From Lacibacter sp. H375 (lineage in GTDB: Bacteria; Bacteroidota; Bacteroidia; Chitinophagales; Chitinophagaceae), in assembly GCF_037892425.1 (NCBI RefSeq), contig NZ_JBBKTT010000001.1, positions 372,001 to 436,000 on the forward strand: DNA of 64,000 nucleotides, written 5' to 3'. The notes under the pieces are model-generated. The model had not been told where the DNA came from, did not search any database, and saw nothing but the letters and a program-made list of their open reading frames with translations. The position numbers were made by a program, and so were the translations under genes. Shown here one piece after another: positions 25,978-34,622 of the stretch (its first letter is position 1; every line of letters starts with the position of its first letter).

Positions 25978-27375
25978 TCAGTCAAGGGGTTTAATGGTCA
26001 CTTTTACTTTTTCAATACGGTTACGGCTTACTTCCTGAATAGTAAATTGGAAATCGCCCGTTTCAAGTACGTCACCAACTCTTGGTAAACGCTCTGCCAG
26101 TTCTAACACAAGCCCGGCCAGCGATTCACTCTCACCTTTCACTTTATCAAACGTATCGGCAGGAAGATTCATTGTGCGGCACATATCATGCACAATGGTT
26201 CTGCCTTCAAAAATGTAGTTATTCTCATCAATCTTTTTGTTCACGCTTTCATCATCATCAAACTCATCTTTTATTTCACCAATAATTTCTTCCACCACAT
26301 CTTCCATTGTTACAATGCCGCTGGTGCCGCCAAATTCATCAACCACAACTGCAAAGTGAATACGTTTCTGTTGAAATTCTTTCATCAGATCATCAATGAG
26401 TTTTTGCTCAGGCACAAAGAACGGAGTACGCATCAGTTGCTGCCAATGAAAATCATCAGCATCATTAAGATGTTGCAACAGATCTTTTGTTTGAAGAATA
26501 CCAACTACTTCGTCTAGATTATTTTTATAGATCGGCACACGACTGTAATGCAACTCCTGCACACGTTTCACTACATCCTGGAATGGAGTTTTATATTCAA
26601 TGCCACTCACATCAAGTCGTGAACGCATCACCTGTTTCACCGTGATGTTGCTGAAATTCTGAATGCCCTTTAAAATCTGTTTTTCTTCAACCGTAGCTTC
26701 ATCTTCACTCATCAGGTCAATGGCATAATCAAGTTCTTCTGATTTTAAAGAAGATTTTTTCTGATACTTCGATATTCTTTTTTCAATGCCATCAGTATAA
26801 CCGGCTAACCATCCACCTGTTGATTTAAAAATGGGATAAACAATTGCATCGATCCACCAACTTGCGAAATAAGCAAAGAAAATATTGTTTTGCGATGCCC
26901 ATACTTTCGGCAATGTTTCACAAAACAAAAGTATTAATGCAGTAATGGCTGTTGCTTTTAAAATAAACTCAACCCACCATAAATTGTGACGGAGGCTAAG
27001 TGCTTCATCAATTAAAAAGTTGGTGAGAAAAATAATTCCCAGGTTGAATATCACATTTGCAGCCATCAAACTTGCCATCAACACTTTTGGTTCTTCAAGC
27101 AGGTTTACGATACGGCGTGCAGGTGCATCGGGTTTTGTTTTTATTACATTCAAATCTTTATAACGAAGCGAAAAGAATGCTACTTCTGCACCACTTACAA
27201 CAAATGAGAAAAAGAGCAGGATGAGAAAAAGGATAACCAGTAATGTTAACCCCTGGCTGTTAATTGCCAGTAACACAGGCTTAATCGACAATACAAAAGA
27301 AGTGCTGACGTGCTGATAATCCAAAGCATCAAAATTAAGTGAACAATGTACCGCTGTACCGGCAAAAATAAACAA
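25978..27375 (-). CDS. gldE: GldE, CNNM/CorC-type membrane protein
   Basis: Gliding-motility-associated membrane protein of the HlyC/CorC family. A DUF21 (CNNM) domain with four helices occupies about residues 45-220 (including SGAEVAFFSLR). A CBS pair follows at about 235-355 (MRSRLDVSGIEYKT, GTSGIVTMEDVVEEIIGEI), then a CorC_HlyC C-terminal domain. No ATG precedes the first helix. The frame begins at a TTG (27375), and another TTG at 27324 would give LDYQHVS, which may be the real start. ssb is encoded 14 nt upstream. Confidence 0.9.
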   Translation of the reverse strand: MFIFAGTAVHCSLNFDALDYQHVSTSFVLSIKPVLLAINSQGLTLLVILFLILLFFSFVVSGAEVAFFSLRYKDLNVIKTKPDAPARRIVNLLEEPKVLMASLMAANVIFNLGIIFLTNFLIDEALSLRHNLWWVEFILKATAITALILLFCETLPKVWASQNNIFFAYFASWWIDAIVYPIFKSTGGWLAGYTDGIEKRISKYQKKSSLKSEELDYAIDLMSEDEATVEEKQILKGIQNFSNITVKQVMRSRLDVSGIEYKTPFQDVVKRVQELHYSRVPIYKNNLDEVVGILQTKDLLQHLNDADDFHWQQLMRTPFFVPEQKLIDDLMKEFQQKRIHFAVVVDEFGGTSGIVTMEDVVEEIIGEIKDEFDDDESVNKKIDENNYIFEGRTIVHDMCRTMNLPADTFDKVKGESESLAGLVLELAERLPRVGDVLETGDFQFTIQEVSRNRIEKVKVTIKPLD

Positions 27376-27389
27376 CGCAACGGTATTTC

Positions 27390-27821
27390 CTAAAATGGAA
27401 GGTCGGCACTTGGTTCTCCAATTGGTGGCAAATCGTCGCCATGATAACCACCTATTTGTTCCGGCGAATCGGGTTTTCCCATACCATCAGCTCTCTTATC
27501 AAGCATGATGAGATTGTCACCCACAACTTCAGTTGCATATTTCTTAACGCCTTCTTTGTCTTCCCAACTACGTGTTTTCAAACGTCCTTCAATATAAACA
27601 AGGCTTCCTTTGTGCAGGTATTTCTGTGCTAACTCTGCAAGCCCTCTCCAGAGAACTACAGTGTGCCATTCTGTTTGGCTCACCAGTTTTCCGGTGCGGT
27701 CTTTAAACGTTTCAGTTGTAGCTAATGGAAATTTAGCAACGGCAATGTTACCTTCTAAAACCTGAACGTCAGGTTCTTTTCCAAGGTTGCCAATAAGCAT
27801 CACACGGTTAACTCCTCGCAT
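27390..27821 (-). CDS. ssb: Single-stranded DNA-binding protein
   Basis: OB-fold protein that coats single-stranded DNA in replication and repair. The N-terminus MRGVNRVMLIGNLGKEPDV and the AVAKFPLAT and TEWHTVVLWRGLAE stretches are typical, and the acidic C-terminal tip ends SADLPF, the partner-docking peptide. Length 143 residues. It sits between mutY and gldE, a cluster (mutY, ssb, gldE, gldD) conserved in Bacteroidota. Confidence 0.95.
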   Translation of the reverse strand: MRGVNRVMLIGNLGKEPDVQVLEGNIAVAKFPLATTETFKDRTGKLVSQTEWHTVVLWRGLAELAQKYLHKGSLVYIEGRLKTRSWEDKEGVKKYATEVVGDNLIMLDKRADGMGKPDSPEQIGGYHGDDLPPIGEPSADLPF

Positions 27822-27884
27822 ACGTATAAATTTTAGTTCTGAATGATTAGATCATGGCCAGACCCGTCTGTCACTCCTTCTAAA

Positions 27885-29000
27885 TTACGTTTTTTGCTTT
27901 ACTGTTGTATGCTTCGCTGCAAATAATTCAAGAACACCTGCTTTTAAAAAATCATTTAACAATTTGGGAAAAGGTAACTGTTTTAATTGGCTTGCCGTTT
28001 TCCATTCCCAATCCTGCGGTATTGTTTGCTTTCCTTTTAACTGAACCAATACAGTATTCCCATAAATGAGTTGATGACTTAATTGTTGTTTGATGGGTTT
28101 GCTGGCAGATAAAACTGTAAATGATTGTTTGATGTTACAGCTTTTGAACCATGCTTCTATTGATGAAGTATCCGCCTTCTTCCATTCTTTCTCCGTTTTA
28201 TATTCTTCGTTTGGAAATTCATAGAGGTTCCCCCACACATCTTTCCCAATTCTTTTTTGCACTGCAAATGCTCCGTTCAATTCCAGGATATAAAACCTGA
28301 ACCACCTGTTGCGAATTTTATTCTTCTTTTCTTTTACCGGCAATTCATTCACAATACCTTTTTCGAAAGCAATGCATTTGGGTTTCAGATTACAATTGCT
28401 GCAATCGGGAAGATCGGGTTTGCAAACTGTTGCACCAAAATCCATGATAGCCTGATTGTAAGCAGCCGGATCAATTGTATCAAGACATTGTGTTGCCAGC
28501 AGCTGAAACTGCTTCTTCCCTTCTGTGCTGTCAATTGGCGTATCAATGCCAAAAAAACGGCTTAAAACTCGAAACACATTTCCATCAACAACAGCGTGCG
28601 GCAAACCAAACCCAAATGAAGCAATGGCAGCAGCGGTGTATGGACCAACGCCCTTTAACTCAATGATGGTTTCGAATGAATCAGGAAACTTTCCATTTAA
28701 TTCAAAAGCAATGAATTGGGCAGTGCTGTGCAGGTTACGACAACGGTTATAATAACCAAGTCCCTCCCACAGCTTATACACTTCTTCCAAGGGAGCATTG
28801 GCCAGATTTTGAACAGTTGGATAATGATGTACAAAGCGTTCGTAATATTTCCAACCCTGTTCTGCACGTGTTTGCTGCAGAATAATTTCGCTCAGCCAAA
28901 TGCGGTAAACATCTTTTTCGCCTTTCCAGGGAAGTTGCCTTTTGTTTACTGAATCATGCCAGTGAAGTAATTTTTGTCGAAAATAATTTGATCTGTTCAT
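27885..29000 (-). CDS. mutY: A/G-specific adenine glycosylase
   Basis: Base-excision repair enzyme removing adenine paired with 8-oxoguanine. Features include the QLPWKG and WLSEIILQQTRA N-terminus, the helix-hairpin-helix LKGVGPYTAAAIASFGF followed by VVDGNVFRVL with the catalytic Asp, the 4Fe-4S ligands C-x6-C-x2-C-x5-C in CKPDLPDCSNCNLKPKC, and a C-terminal NUDIX-like recognition domain (about 230-350). The ATG at 29000 gives MNRSNYFRQ. A TTG-initiated frame to 29048 adds 16 unlikely residues. Confidence 0.95.
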   Translation of the reverse strand: MNRSNYFRQKLLHWHDSVNKRQLPWKGEKDVYRIWLSEIILQQTRAEQGWKYYERFVHHYPTVQNLANAPLEEVYKLWEGLGYYNRCRNLHSTAQFIAFELNGKFPDSFETIIELKGVGPYTAAAIASFGFGLPHAVVDGNVFRVLSRFFGIDTPIDSTEGKKQFQLLATQCLDTIDPAAYNQAIMDFGATVCKPDLPDCSNCNLKPKCIAFEKGIVNELPVKEKKNKIRNRWFRFYILELNGAFAVQKRIGKDVWGNLYEFPNEEYKTEKEWKKADTSSIEAWFKSCNIKQSFTVLSASKPIKQQLSHQLIYGNTVLVQLKGKQTIPQDWEWKTASQLKQLPFPKLLNDFLKAGVLELFAAKHTTVKQKT

Positions 29001-29184
29001 ATCATTTTTATTCCTCAAATACCCAGTACGCCTGCAAAATAACAGCAATAAGCCCTAACAACAGCCAGCCATTTTTTGTTCATAATCAACCAGTTACTAA
29101 AAAAAAATGGCCGATATGTTTCATTTTTTGGAATTTATTCAGGATATTAGACCAATAATAACCAGAACCCTTAAATTTTTACGC

Positions 29185-29511
29185 ATGCGAAAAGCAGATC
29201 TTGTGAACCAAATCTCAGAAAAAACAGGCATTCCAAAGGTGGATGTTCTCGTTACTCTTGAAACAATGTTCAAAGAGGTAAAGGATTCTCTTTCTGCGGG
29301 TCAGAATATTTATATCCGTGGCTTTGGGAGTTTTATTACGAAGAAACGTGCAGCCAAAATTGGCCGCAACATTAAGCGTAACACGGCTGTTCATATCCCT
29401 GAACATTATATTCCTGCTTTTAAGCCAGCAAAAGAATTTGTGCAGGAAGTTAAGACCAGTTATAAAGGTGGGGCAGTGAGTGACGATGGCGGGGACGATG
29501 ACGAAAGTTAA
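29185..29511 (+). CDS. HU/IHF family DNA-binding protein
   Basis: Nucleoid-associated protein that bends DNA as a dimer. MRKADLVNQISEKTGIPK and the beta-arm region IYIRGFGSFITKKRAAKIGR are clear HU/IHF signatures. The tail after residue 90 is acidic (DDGGDDDES), unlike classical HU. The ATG at 29185 matches the family N-terminus; the open frame to 29107 adds 26 residues without similarity. Length 108 residues. Confidence 0.93.
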   Translation: MRKADLVNQISEKTGIPKVDVLVTLETMFKEVKDSLSAGQNIYIRGFGSFITKKRAAKIGRNIKRNTAVHIPEHYIPAFKPAKEFVQEVKTSYKGGAVSDDGGDDDES

Positions 29512-29548
29512 ATACGCAATGGTAAGGTATTTAATGCCTTACTTCCTG

Positions 29549-29556
29549 TAGCTTTG
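29549..29556 (+). promoter_or_regulatory. -7 element TAGCTTTG before the TPR gene
   Basis: TAnnTTTG match 20 nt before the GTG start; no clear -33 box was found. Confidence 0.4.
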
Positions 29557-29576
29557 CACTTCAATTTTTCTGAAGC

Positions 29577-30482
29577 GTGAACAGGCAACAAATTATTTAT
29601 GTAACTGCTGCAATCACAGCAGTTTTTCTTTTGTATTTTTTCGGACGTACCGTTCCAAAAAAGGTAGAAGATGATCATGCTGGCCATGATCATTCTAATA
29701 CCGCTGCGCCGGCAACTGCCCCTAACACTCAGGCTGTTACTCTCGACTTCCCCACTATGCTTGGTCTTGCCAAGAAACGTTTGAATGCCCAGCAGTTACA
29801 AAAAGTAACCGAATGGGAAAACTCAGTGGTGAGGGGCGATGTAAAAAATCAACAGATCCAGGTTTATCGCAAGCTTTCTGCCTTTTGGATGGATACCATT
29901 GGTGCATTTGTGCCTTACGCCAAATACATTGCAGAGGCTGCTAAGTTGGAAAATTCAGAGAAAAACCTCACCTTTGCAGCCCATTTGTTTTTAAGGGAGC
30001 TGCAAACAGTATCGGAACAACCGTTGCAGGTTTGGATGGCCAAAGAAGCAAAAGAGTTATTTGAAAAGGCATTAGCATTAAATCCTTCGAACGATTCAAC
30101 CAAAATTGGTCTCGGCAGCACTTACTTTTTCGGTGGTGCTGGTGATGAGCCTCCAATGCGTGGAATTGCTTTGATTCGTGAAGCTGCGGAAAAAGATCCG
30201 CAGAATGCATTTGCCCAATATATGATGGGGGTTGGTTCAACCATCAGCGGACAATGGCCAAAAGCGATTGAACGATTCGAAAAAGTGCTTGCACTTGAAC
30301 CACAGAACCTGGAAGTGATCCTTCGTTTGGCCGATGCTTATAAAACCAGTGGTGATAAAGTAAATGCCAAAAAGAAATACGAGATGTTTTTACAAACTGT
30401 AAGATCACTTGAAACACAGGGGAAATTCAGGAGCAGTCCTGAAATGATGAAACAGATAGAAGAACAGATAAAGTTATTATAA
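29577..30482 (+). CDS. Membrane-anchored TPR protein
   Basis: A 301-residue protein starting with GTG. One membrane helix (about 7-22) is followed by a linker with HAGHDHSN and an Ala/Pro-rich stretch, then TPR-like helical repeats, clearest at LGLGSTYFFGGAGDEPPMRG to the end (EKVLALEPQNLEVILRLADAYKTSGD). A scaffold role at the cell envelope is plausible, but the partner is unknown. The COX24-like gene follows after 34 nt. Confidence 0.82.
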   Translation: MNRQQIIYVTAAITAVFLLYFFGRTVPKKVEDDHAGHDHSNTAAPATAPNTQAVTLDFPTMLGLAKKRLNAQQLQKVTEWENSVVRGDVKNQQIQVYRKLSAFWMDTIGAFVPYAKYIAEAAKLENSEKNLTFAAHLFLRELQTVSEQPLQVWMAKEAKELFEKALALNPSNDSTKIGLGSTYFFGGAGDEPPMRGIALIREAAEKDPQNAFAQYMMGVGSTISGQWPKAIERFEKVLALEPQNLEVILRLADAYKTSGDKVNAKKKYEMFLQTVRSLETQGKFRSSPEMMKQIEEQIKLL

Positions 30483-30516
30483 CCATATTTTTTAAAAAAC
30501 GTAAAACGTATTAAAC

Positions 30517-30612
30517 ATGCCTTGCGGAAAAAAGAGAAAGCGTCATAAAATTGCGACGCACAAGCGTAAGAAACGTCTTAGAAAGAACCGTCATAAGAAG
30601 AAGAATAAATAA
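30517..30612 (+). CDS. 31-residue basic protein, COX24/AURKAIP1-like
   Basis: The ORF encodes MPCGKKRKRHKIATHKRKKR then LRKNRHKKKNK, about two-thirds Lys, Arg or His. This matches the short Bacteroidota proteins that carry the COX24_C/AURKAIP1 domain, the family of the mitoribosomal protein mS38. A ribosomal role is therefore likely; I recall a family member being reported in a Bacteroidota ribosome but cannot verify it here. It is followed by a short stem at 30629-30652. Confidence 0.8.
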   Translation: MPCGKKRKRHKIATHKRKKRLRKNRHKKKNK

Positions 30613-30628
30613 TCTTCTGAATTGAACG

Positions 30629-30652
30629 GAGTCCCGCTTGTAAACGGGACTC
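30629..30652 (+). terminator. Possible weak terminator after the COX24-like gene
   Basis: 8-bp stem GAGTCCCG (30629-30636) with CGGGACTC (30645-30652) and an 8-nt loop. There is no T-run, so termination is uncertain. Confidence 0.4.
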
Positions 30653-30769
30653 TGCTTCGCTATGGCCATTGCAGAAATTTGTCTGCTTGCTTGTATACAT
30701 CTGCTGTACAGTGGCCTCCTTCCTTCTGATCAGGTGAAGTAGCATAGTTCAATTTAAAAGACGTTTTGA

Positions 30770-32317
30770 GTGAATAAGGAACTGATCATTAATTCTGCCC
30801 CAACCGGGGTGGAAATAGCATTGTTAGAAGACAAGAAGCTGGTAGAGCTGCATCAGGAAAGTCATGATGCCAGTTTTACTGTTGGTGATTTATACCTCGG
30901 TAAAGTAAAAAAACTTGTACCAGGTATGAATGCCGCATTTGTGGATGTTGGTTTTGAGAAAGACGGCTTTCTTCATTACACCGACCTGAGTCCCTATGTA
31001 CGCTCCCTCCTCAAGTTTACCACACAATCAATCAACGACAAAGGTGAAAGCATCAGTGATTTTGGCAAGTTTCAAACAGAGGCCGAGATCATTAAAACAG
31101 GAAAAATTGGTGAAGTGCTTAACGGCAAACCCAATATCCTGGTGCAAATCCTGAAAGAACCCATTGCAGCAAAAGGCCCACGCCTTAGTTGTGAAATTTC
31201 TTTGCCGGGTCGTTTTGTTGTACTTACTCCGTTCAATGATATTGTAGCTGTATCACGCAAAATCCACTCTAGTGATGAGCGTAAGCGTTTACAAAAGATC
31301 GTTGAATCGATACGCACCAAAAACTTTGGTGTGATTGTGCGTACTGCTGCTGAAGGAAAAAATACAGCAGAACTACACGAAGATCTCAACAACCTCATAA
31401 ATATGTGGCAGCAGATTCAAAAGAATCTGAAGAATGGAGTTGCACCTTCTAAAATTTTAGGCGAGACTGATAAAACAACCAGCATTCTCCGTGATTTATT
31501 GAGCGCTGATTTCAACCGTATTGTTGTGAATGATAAAAACATTTACAATGATGCCCGCACTTATATTCAAAAAGTAGCACCTGATAAAACCGAGATCGTA
31601 ACCTTTTACCAAAACGGCTCTCCCATCTTCGATAATTTTGGCGTGACCAAGCAAGTAAAAGGATCATTTGGTAAAACAGTGAACCTTGCCAGCGGTGCAT
31701 ATTTGATTATTGAGCATACAGAAGCATTACACGTTATTGATGTAAACAGTGGATATAAAAGTGTAAGTGCAAACCAGGAAGAAAATGCATTGCAAACAAA
31801 CCTGGAAGCTGCTGAAGAAATTGCCCGCCAATTACGTTTGCGTGATATTGGTGGTATAATCGTGGTTGATTTCATTGATATGAAATTGCCGGATAACAAA
31901 CGTCGTTTGGCAGAAGCGATGGAAGAATTTATGCGTGCCGACAGAGCAAAGCATGCAATCCTTCCCATTTCTAAGTTTGGTTTGATGCAGATCACACGTC
32001 AGCGCATGAAACCTGAAGTGAACATCAACACACAGGAAGTTTGTCCGAGCTGTAATGGCACAGGTAAAGTTTCAGCAACCTTGATACTGGAAGATGAGAT
32101 TGAAAAGAACATCAGTTATCTTGTTATGCAGAAGCATAAAGAATTAATGATAGCTGTACACCCAATCATGGAAGCATACCTGAAAAAAGGTTTCATCTCG
32201 AAGCGTATGAGGTGGAGCTGGAAATACAAACAAAAAATTAAGGTGAGAGCAAATACTTCTTATCACCTCACTGAATATCACTTCTTCGATAGCCACGACG
32301 AAGAAATAAGACTCTAA
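30770..32317 (+). CDS. rng: Ribonuclease G/E family protein
   Basis: Endoribonuclease acting in rRNA maturation and mRNA decay. An S1-like RNA-binding region lies at about residues 38-125 (VGDLYLGKVKKLVPGMNAAF). The catalytic DNase I-like domain has HVIDVNSG and IGGIIVVDFIDM with the metal-binding aspartates, followed by the zinc-link CPSCNGTGK. The length of 515 residues fits RNase G rather than full RNase E. The start codon is GTG at 30770. Confidence 0.93.
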   Translation: MNKELIINSAPTGVEIALLEDKKLVELHQESHDASFTVGDLYLGKVKKLVPGMNAAFVDVGFEKDGFLHYTDLSPYVRSLLKFTTQSINDKGESISDFGKFQTEAEIIKTGKIGEVLNGKPNILVQILKEPIAAKGPRLSCEISLPGRFVVLTPFNDIVAVSRKIHSSDERKRLQKIVESIRTKNFGVIVRTAAEGKNTAELHEDLNNLINMWQQIQKNLKNGVAPSKILGETDKTTSILRDLLSADFNRIVVNDKNIYNDARTYIQKVAPDKTEIVTFYQNGSPIFDNFGVTKQVKGSFGKTVNLASGAYLIIEHTEALHVIDVNSGYKSVSANQEENALQTNLEAAEEIARQLRLRDIGGIIVVDFIDMKLPDNKRRLAEAMEEFMRADRAKHAILPISKFGLMQITRQRMKPEVNINTQEVCPSCNGTGKVSATLILEDEIEKNISYLVMQKHKELMIAVHPIMEAYLKKGFISKRMRWSWKYKQKIKVRANTSYHLTEYHFFDSHDEEIRL

Positions 32318-32320
32318 CGA

Positions 32321-32350
32321 AAAACGGTTGATCAAAAGATCAACCGTTTT
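32321..32350. terminator. Bidirectional terminator between rng and ridA
   Basis: Perfect 12-bp stem AAAACGGTTGAT (32321-32332) with ATCAACCGTTTT (32339-32350) around CAAAAG. The T-run follows on both strands, serving the convergent rng and ridA-like genes. Confidence 0.92.
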
Positions 32351-32357
32351 TTATTTT

Positions 32358-32741
32358 TTATCCCGCAGCGATCATACTGATCTCTACATTCACATTTTTC
32401 GGCAACCCTTTTACCGCAACCGTTTCCCTTGCAGGAAAACCACCATCGAAGTACTTACCATAAATTTCATTCACCTCACTAAACAAAGCCATATCGCTGA
32501 GAAAGATCGTTGTCTTTACTATATTACTGAAGTCTAAGCCTGCTTCCTGCAAAACAGCTTTCAGGTTATGCATCACCTGGTGTGTTTCTGCCTGTATATC
32601 TGTATTGTTCATTTCTCCTGTATCAGGCTTAATGCATATTTGTCCTGATATAAATAAAAAACCTCCAGCCGCTACAGCCTGGTTGTATGGACCGATCGGT
32701 GCAGGTGCATGATCGGTTTGTATAATTTTCTTTTCCATCAT
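32358..32741 (-). CDS. RidA family enamine/imine deaminase
   Basis: Trimeric YjgF/YER057c/UK114 protein that hydrolyses reactive enamine or imine intermediates from PLP enzymes. Motifs are APAPIGPYNQAV, FISGQI, the conserved Arg in GGFPARETVAV, and the C-terminal NVNVEISMIAA. Length 127 residues from the first of two adjacent ATGs. A -7 element lies 4 nt upstream. Confidence 0.95.
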   Translation of the reverse strand: MMEKKIIQTDHAPAPIGPYNQAVAAGGFLFISGQICIKPDTGEMNNTDIQAETHQVMHNLKAVLQEAGLDFSNIVKTTIFLSDMALFSEVNEIYGKYFDGGFPARETVAVKGLPKNVNVEISMIAAG

Positions 32742-32745
32742 GCGG

Positions 32746-32753
32746 CAAACTTA
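32746..32753 (-). promoter_or_regulatory. -7 element TAAGTTTG of ridA
   Basis: The complement matches TAnnTTTG and ends 4 nt before the outer ATG. Confidence 0.5.
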
Positions 32754-32796
32754 CTTTATTAGCCGAAGAAATAAGCGTGTTTACTTTGCTTCCCTG

Positions 32797-32804
32797 TAAA
32801 TTTG
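32797..32804 (+). promoter_or_regulatory. -7 element TAAATTTG of the dehydrogenase-like gene
   Basis: TAnnTTTG match ending 5 nt before the ATG at 32810, diverging from the ridA promoter. Confidence 0.5.
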
Positions 32805-32809
32805 CTTGT

Positions 32810-33445
32810 ATGCGTTTGGTCCTAATCAGTTCTCAACCTGTAACAGATTTATTTGGAAAGGAATTTCCTTTTTCAGACATTGATTGCATTAGAAGAGAAG
32901 AATTCTCATCTGAAGATTTGACAACAGCCGATTGCATCATTGATCTAACAATTGAAGACCATCCTACAACTATCGATCAATATCGAACAGCTACCATACC
33001 CATCCTCATAGGTTCAGTAACATTTACTTTAAAGGAATTAACGACCGATTCACAATTACCCATTGCACGCTTTAATCACTGGCCAACTTTCATCAACAGG
33101 AACTGTATTGAGTTCGCAGTAGTTGATAATCACATAGAGAAATTTCAGCAGCTTTTTCATACACTCAATATCCCTGCATTAAGAACTGAAGACGAGCCCG
33201 GTTTTGTAAGCGCAAGAACAGTATGTATGATCGTGAATGAAGCATTTCTTGCAAGGGAAGAAGCCGTTTCAACTGAGTCAGAAATTGATACAGCTATGAA
33301 ATTGGGCACCAGCTATCCAATAGGGCCATTTGAGTGGTGTAACAATATTGGGGCTGATCGTATAATCCGGCTTCTACACAAACTGGCAGAAAAAGATAAA
33401 CGCTATCAACCCGCTTCTTCTTTCACCGAAACCATCAAAAACTGA
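32810..33445 (+). CDS. 3-hydroxyacyl-CoA dehydrogenase-related protein
   Basis: A 211-residue protein whose C-terminal half matches the 3HCDH C-terminal domain: PGFVSARTVCMIVNEAFLAREE and AMKLGTSYPIGPFEWCNNIGAD. The N-terminal part is short and lacks the GxGxxG NAD-binding loop, so it is unlikely to be a full dehydrogenase. The same shortened form occurs in other Bacteroidota as far as I recall. Start is the ATG at 32810 rather than the GTG at 32777. The tsaB gene begins 1 nt after its stop. Confidence 0.8.
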   Translation: MRLVLISSQPVTDLFGKEFPFSDIDCIRREEFSSEDLTTADCIIDLTIEDHPTTIDQYRTATIPILIGSVTFTLKELTTDSQLPIARFNHWPTFINRNCIEFAVVDNHIEKFQQLFHTLNIPALRTEDEPGFVSARTVCMIVNEAFLAREEAVSTESEIDTAMKLGTSYPIGPFEWCNNIGADRIIRLLHKLAEKDKRYQPASSFTETIKN

Positions 33446-33446
33446 T

Positions 33447-34121
33447 ATGGCATTGTTGCTTTGCATTGATACTTCTACCACCCATGCTTCAGTTGCCTTG
33501 GCAAAGGATGGGATTTTGATAGGTTTAAAGACCAACCATTACCAGCGGGATCATGCTTCGTTTCTTCAACCTGCCATTCATTCTTTATTGCATGAATCAA
33601 ATCAAACACTCAAAGATCTTGAAGCAATAGCCGTAACATCCGGTCCAGGATCATATACTGGCCTCCGGGTAGGATTTGCATCGGCTAAAGGCTTGGCTTA
33701 TGCGTTAGATATTCCATTGATCAGTATTGAAACTACGCTTGTAATGAGTGCTTCGGCCTCATCTATTCTTAAAAATGAAGCAGATTCATGGTTTTGCCCA
33801 ATGATCGATGCCCGCCGGATGGAAGTATTCGCCGCTCTTTATTCCGCAGATTTGCAGCAGGTTGCTCCCGTTTCTGCCCTAATTCTTACCGCCGACTCTT
33901 TTGCCAAGCAGCTTGAAAGCTCCCGTATTTTCTTTTTTGGTGATGGTGCTCCTAAGTGGCAAACTATTTGCGCCCACCCAAATGCAGCTTTTATAGATGT
34001 GAAGTGGAATGCCGGTGATATGATAACATTGGCCGATAAACAATTTGAACAAAAAAACTTCAGTTCACTCGCTTATTCGGTTCCTGTGTACGGTAAAGAG
34101 TTCCATTCCACGCAGATATGA
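33447..34121 (+). CDS. tsaB: tRNA t6A threonylcarbamoyl transferase subunit TsaB
   Basis: Partner of TsaD in making N6-threonylcarbamoyladenosine at position 37 of tRNAs reading ANN codons. The ASKHA-fold N-terminus LLCIDTSTTHASVAL and the conserved GPGSYTGLRVGFASAKGLAYA identify it. Length 224 residues. It is separated from the dehydrogenase-like gene by one base, implying co-transcription. Confidence 0.94.
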   Translation: MALLLCIDTSTTHASVALAKDGILIGLKTNHYQRDHASFLQPAIHSLLHESNQTLKDLEAIAVTSGPGSYTGLRVGFASAKGLAYALDIPLISIETTLVMSASASSILKNEADSWFCPMIDARRMEVFAALYSADLQQVAPVSALILTADSFAKQLESSRIFFFGDGAPKWQTICAHPNAAFIDVKWNAGDMITLADKQFEQKNFSSLAYSVPVYGKEFHSTQI

Positions 34122-34220
34122 ATTATGTCTTTTACGACTATTAAATGCGTAAATTTACTGTTAGTTTTACAATAGTTAGATTTAGCACCCGAAATTACCC
34201 AACCACTAAACTACCCTTAG

Positions 34221-34544
34221 ATGGCAACCACTAAGAAAAAAGAGAGCAATGTTCCTATTCCTCTCGATTATCATGCGGTGAAGAAGGCTTCACTCATTCT
34301 TCGTTCTGTAAACCACAAACTAAGACAGCAAATTATTCAACTCATCAATGAAAATGGTCAAATGACCGTAACTGAAATCTATGTAAAGCTTCGGCTTGAA
34401 CAATCAGTTGCATCACAACATTTAGCCATTTTGCGCCGCAGCAACATTGTGAAAACCACCAGGGAAGGCAAATTCATCTGGTACACAGTTAATCATGAAC
34501 GACTGCAGGAAGTAAATGAGTTTGTAACACAACTTCTCGCCTGA
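34221..34544 (+). CDS. ArsR/SmtB family regulator without cysteines
   Basis: A 107-residue winged-helix repressor-like protein. The recognition region is EIYVKLRLEQSVASQHLAIL, followed by wing residues VKTTREGKFIWYTVN. The metal-binding ELCVCD motif of classic ArsR proteins is replaced by EIYVKL, and the protein has no cysteine at all, so it cannot sense through a thiol or a Cys-metal site. It is encoded 78 nt upstream of the persulfide-dioxygenase/rhodanese gene, with a palindrome between them. Confidence 0.9.
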   Translation: MATTKKKESNVPIPLDYHAVKKASLILRSVNHKLRQQIIQLINENGQMTVTEIYVKLRLEQSVASQHLAILRRSNIVKTTREGKFIWYTVNHERLQEVNEFVTQLLA

Positions 34545-34575
34545 CCTTTTCCCACACCTATACGCACTCCTGAGG

Positions 34576-34587
34576 CTGTTTAAACAG
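34576..34587. promoter_or_regulatory. Candidate operator palindrome CTGTTTAAACAG
   Basis: Perfect 12-bp palindrome, 7 nt upstream of the predicted -7 element of the MBL/rhodanese gene and directly after the ArsR-type gene. It is well placed to be the binding site of that regulator. Confidence 0.5.
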
Positions 34588-34594
34588 ACTAACG

Positions 34595-34602
34595 TACTTT
34601 TG
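34595..34602 (+). promoter_or_regulatory. -7 element TACTTTTG of the MBL/rhodanese gene
   Basis: TAnnTTTG match 20 nt before the ATG. No -33 TTG was seen at the normal distance; the palindrome occupies part of that spacer. Confidence 0.5.
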
Positions 34603-34622
34603 CAAAAAAAGCAGAGAAGATT

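Noticed and set aside
29107-29184. Longer HU-like reading frame
   Set aside because: The extra 26 residues do not match HU/IHF proteins, whereas MRKADLVNQ at 29185 is the family N-terminus.
32777-32809. GTG start upstream of the dehydrogenase-like gene
   Set aside because: It would put the predicted -7 element inside the coding sequence; ATG at 32810 gives a better N-terminus.
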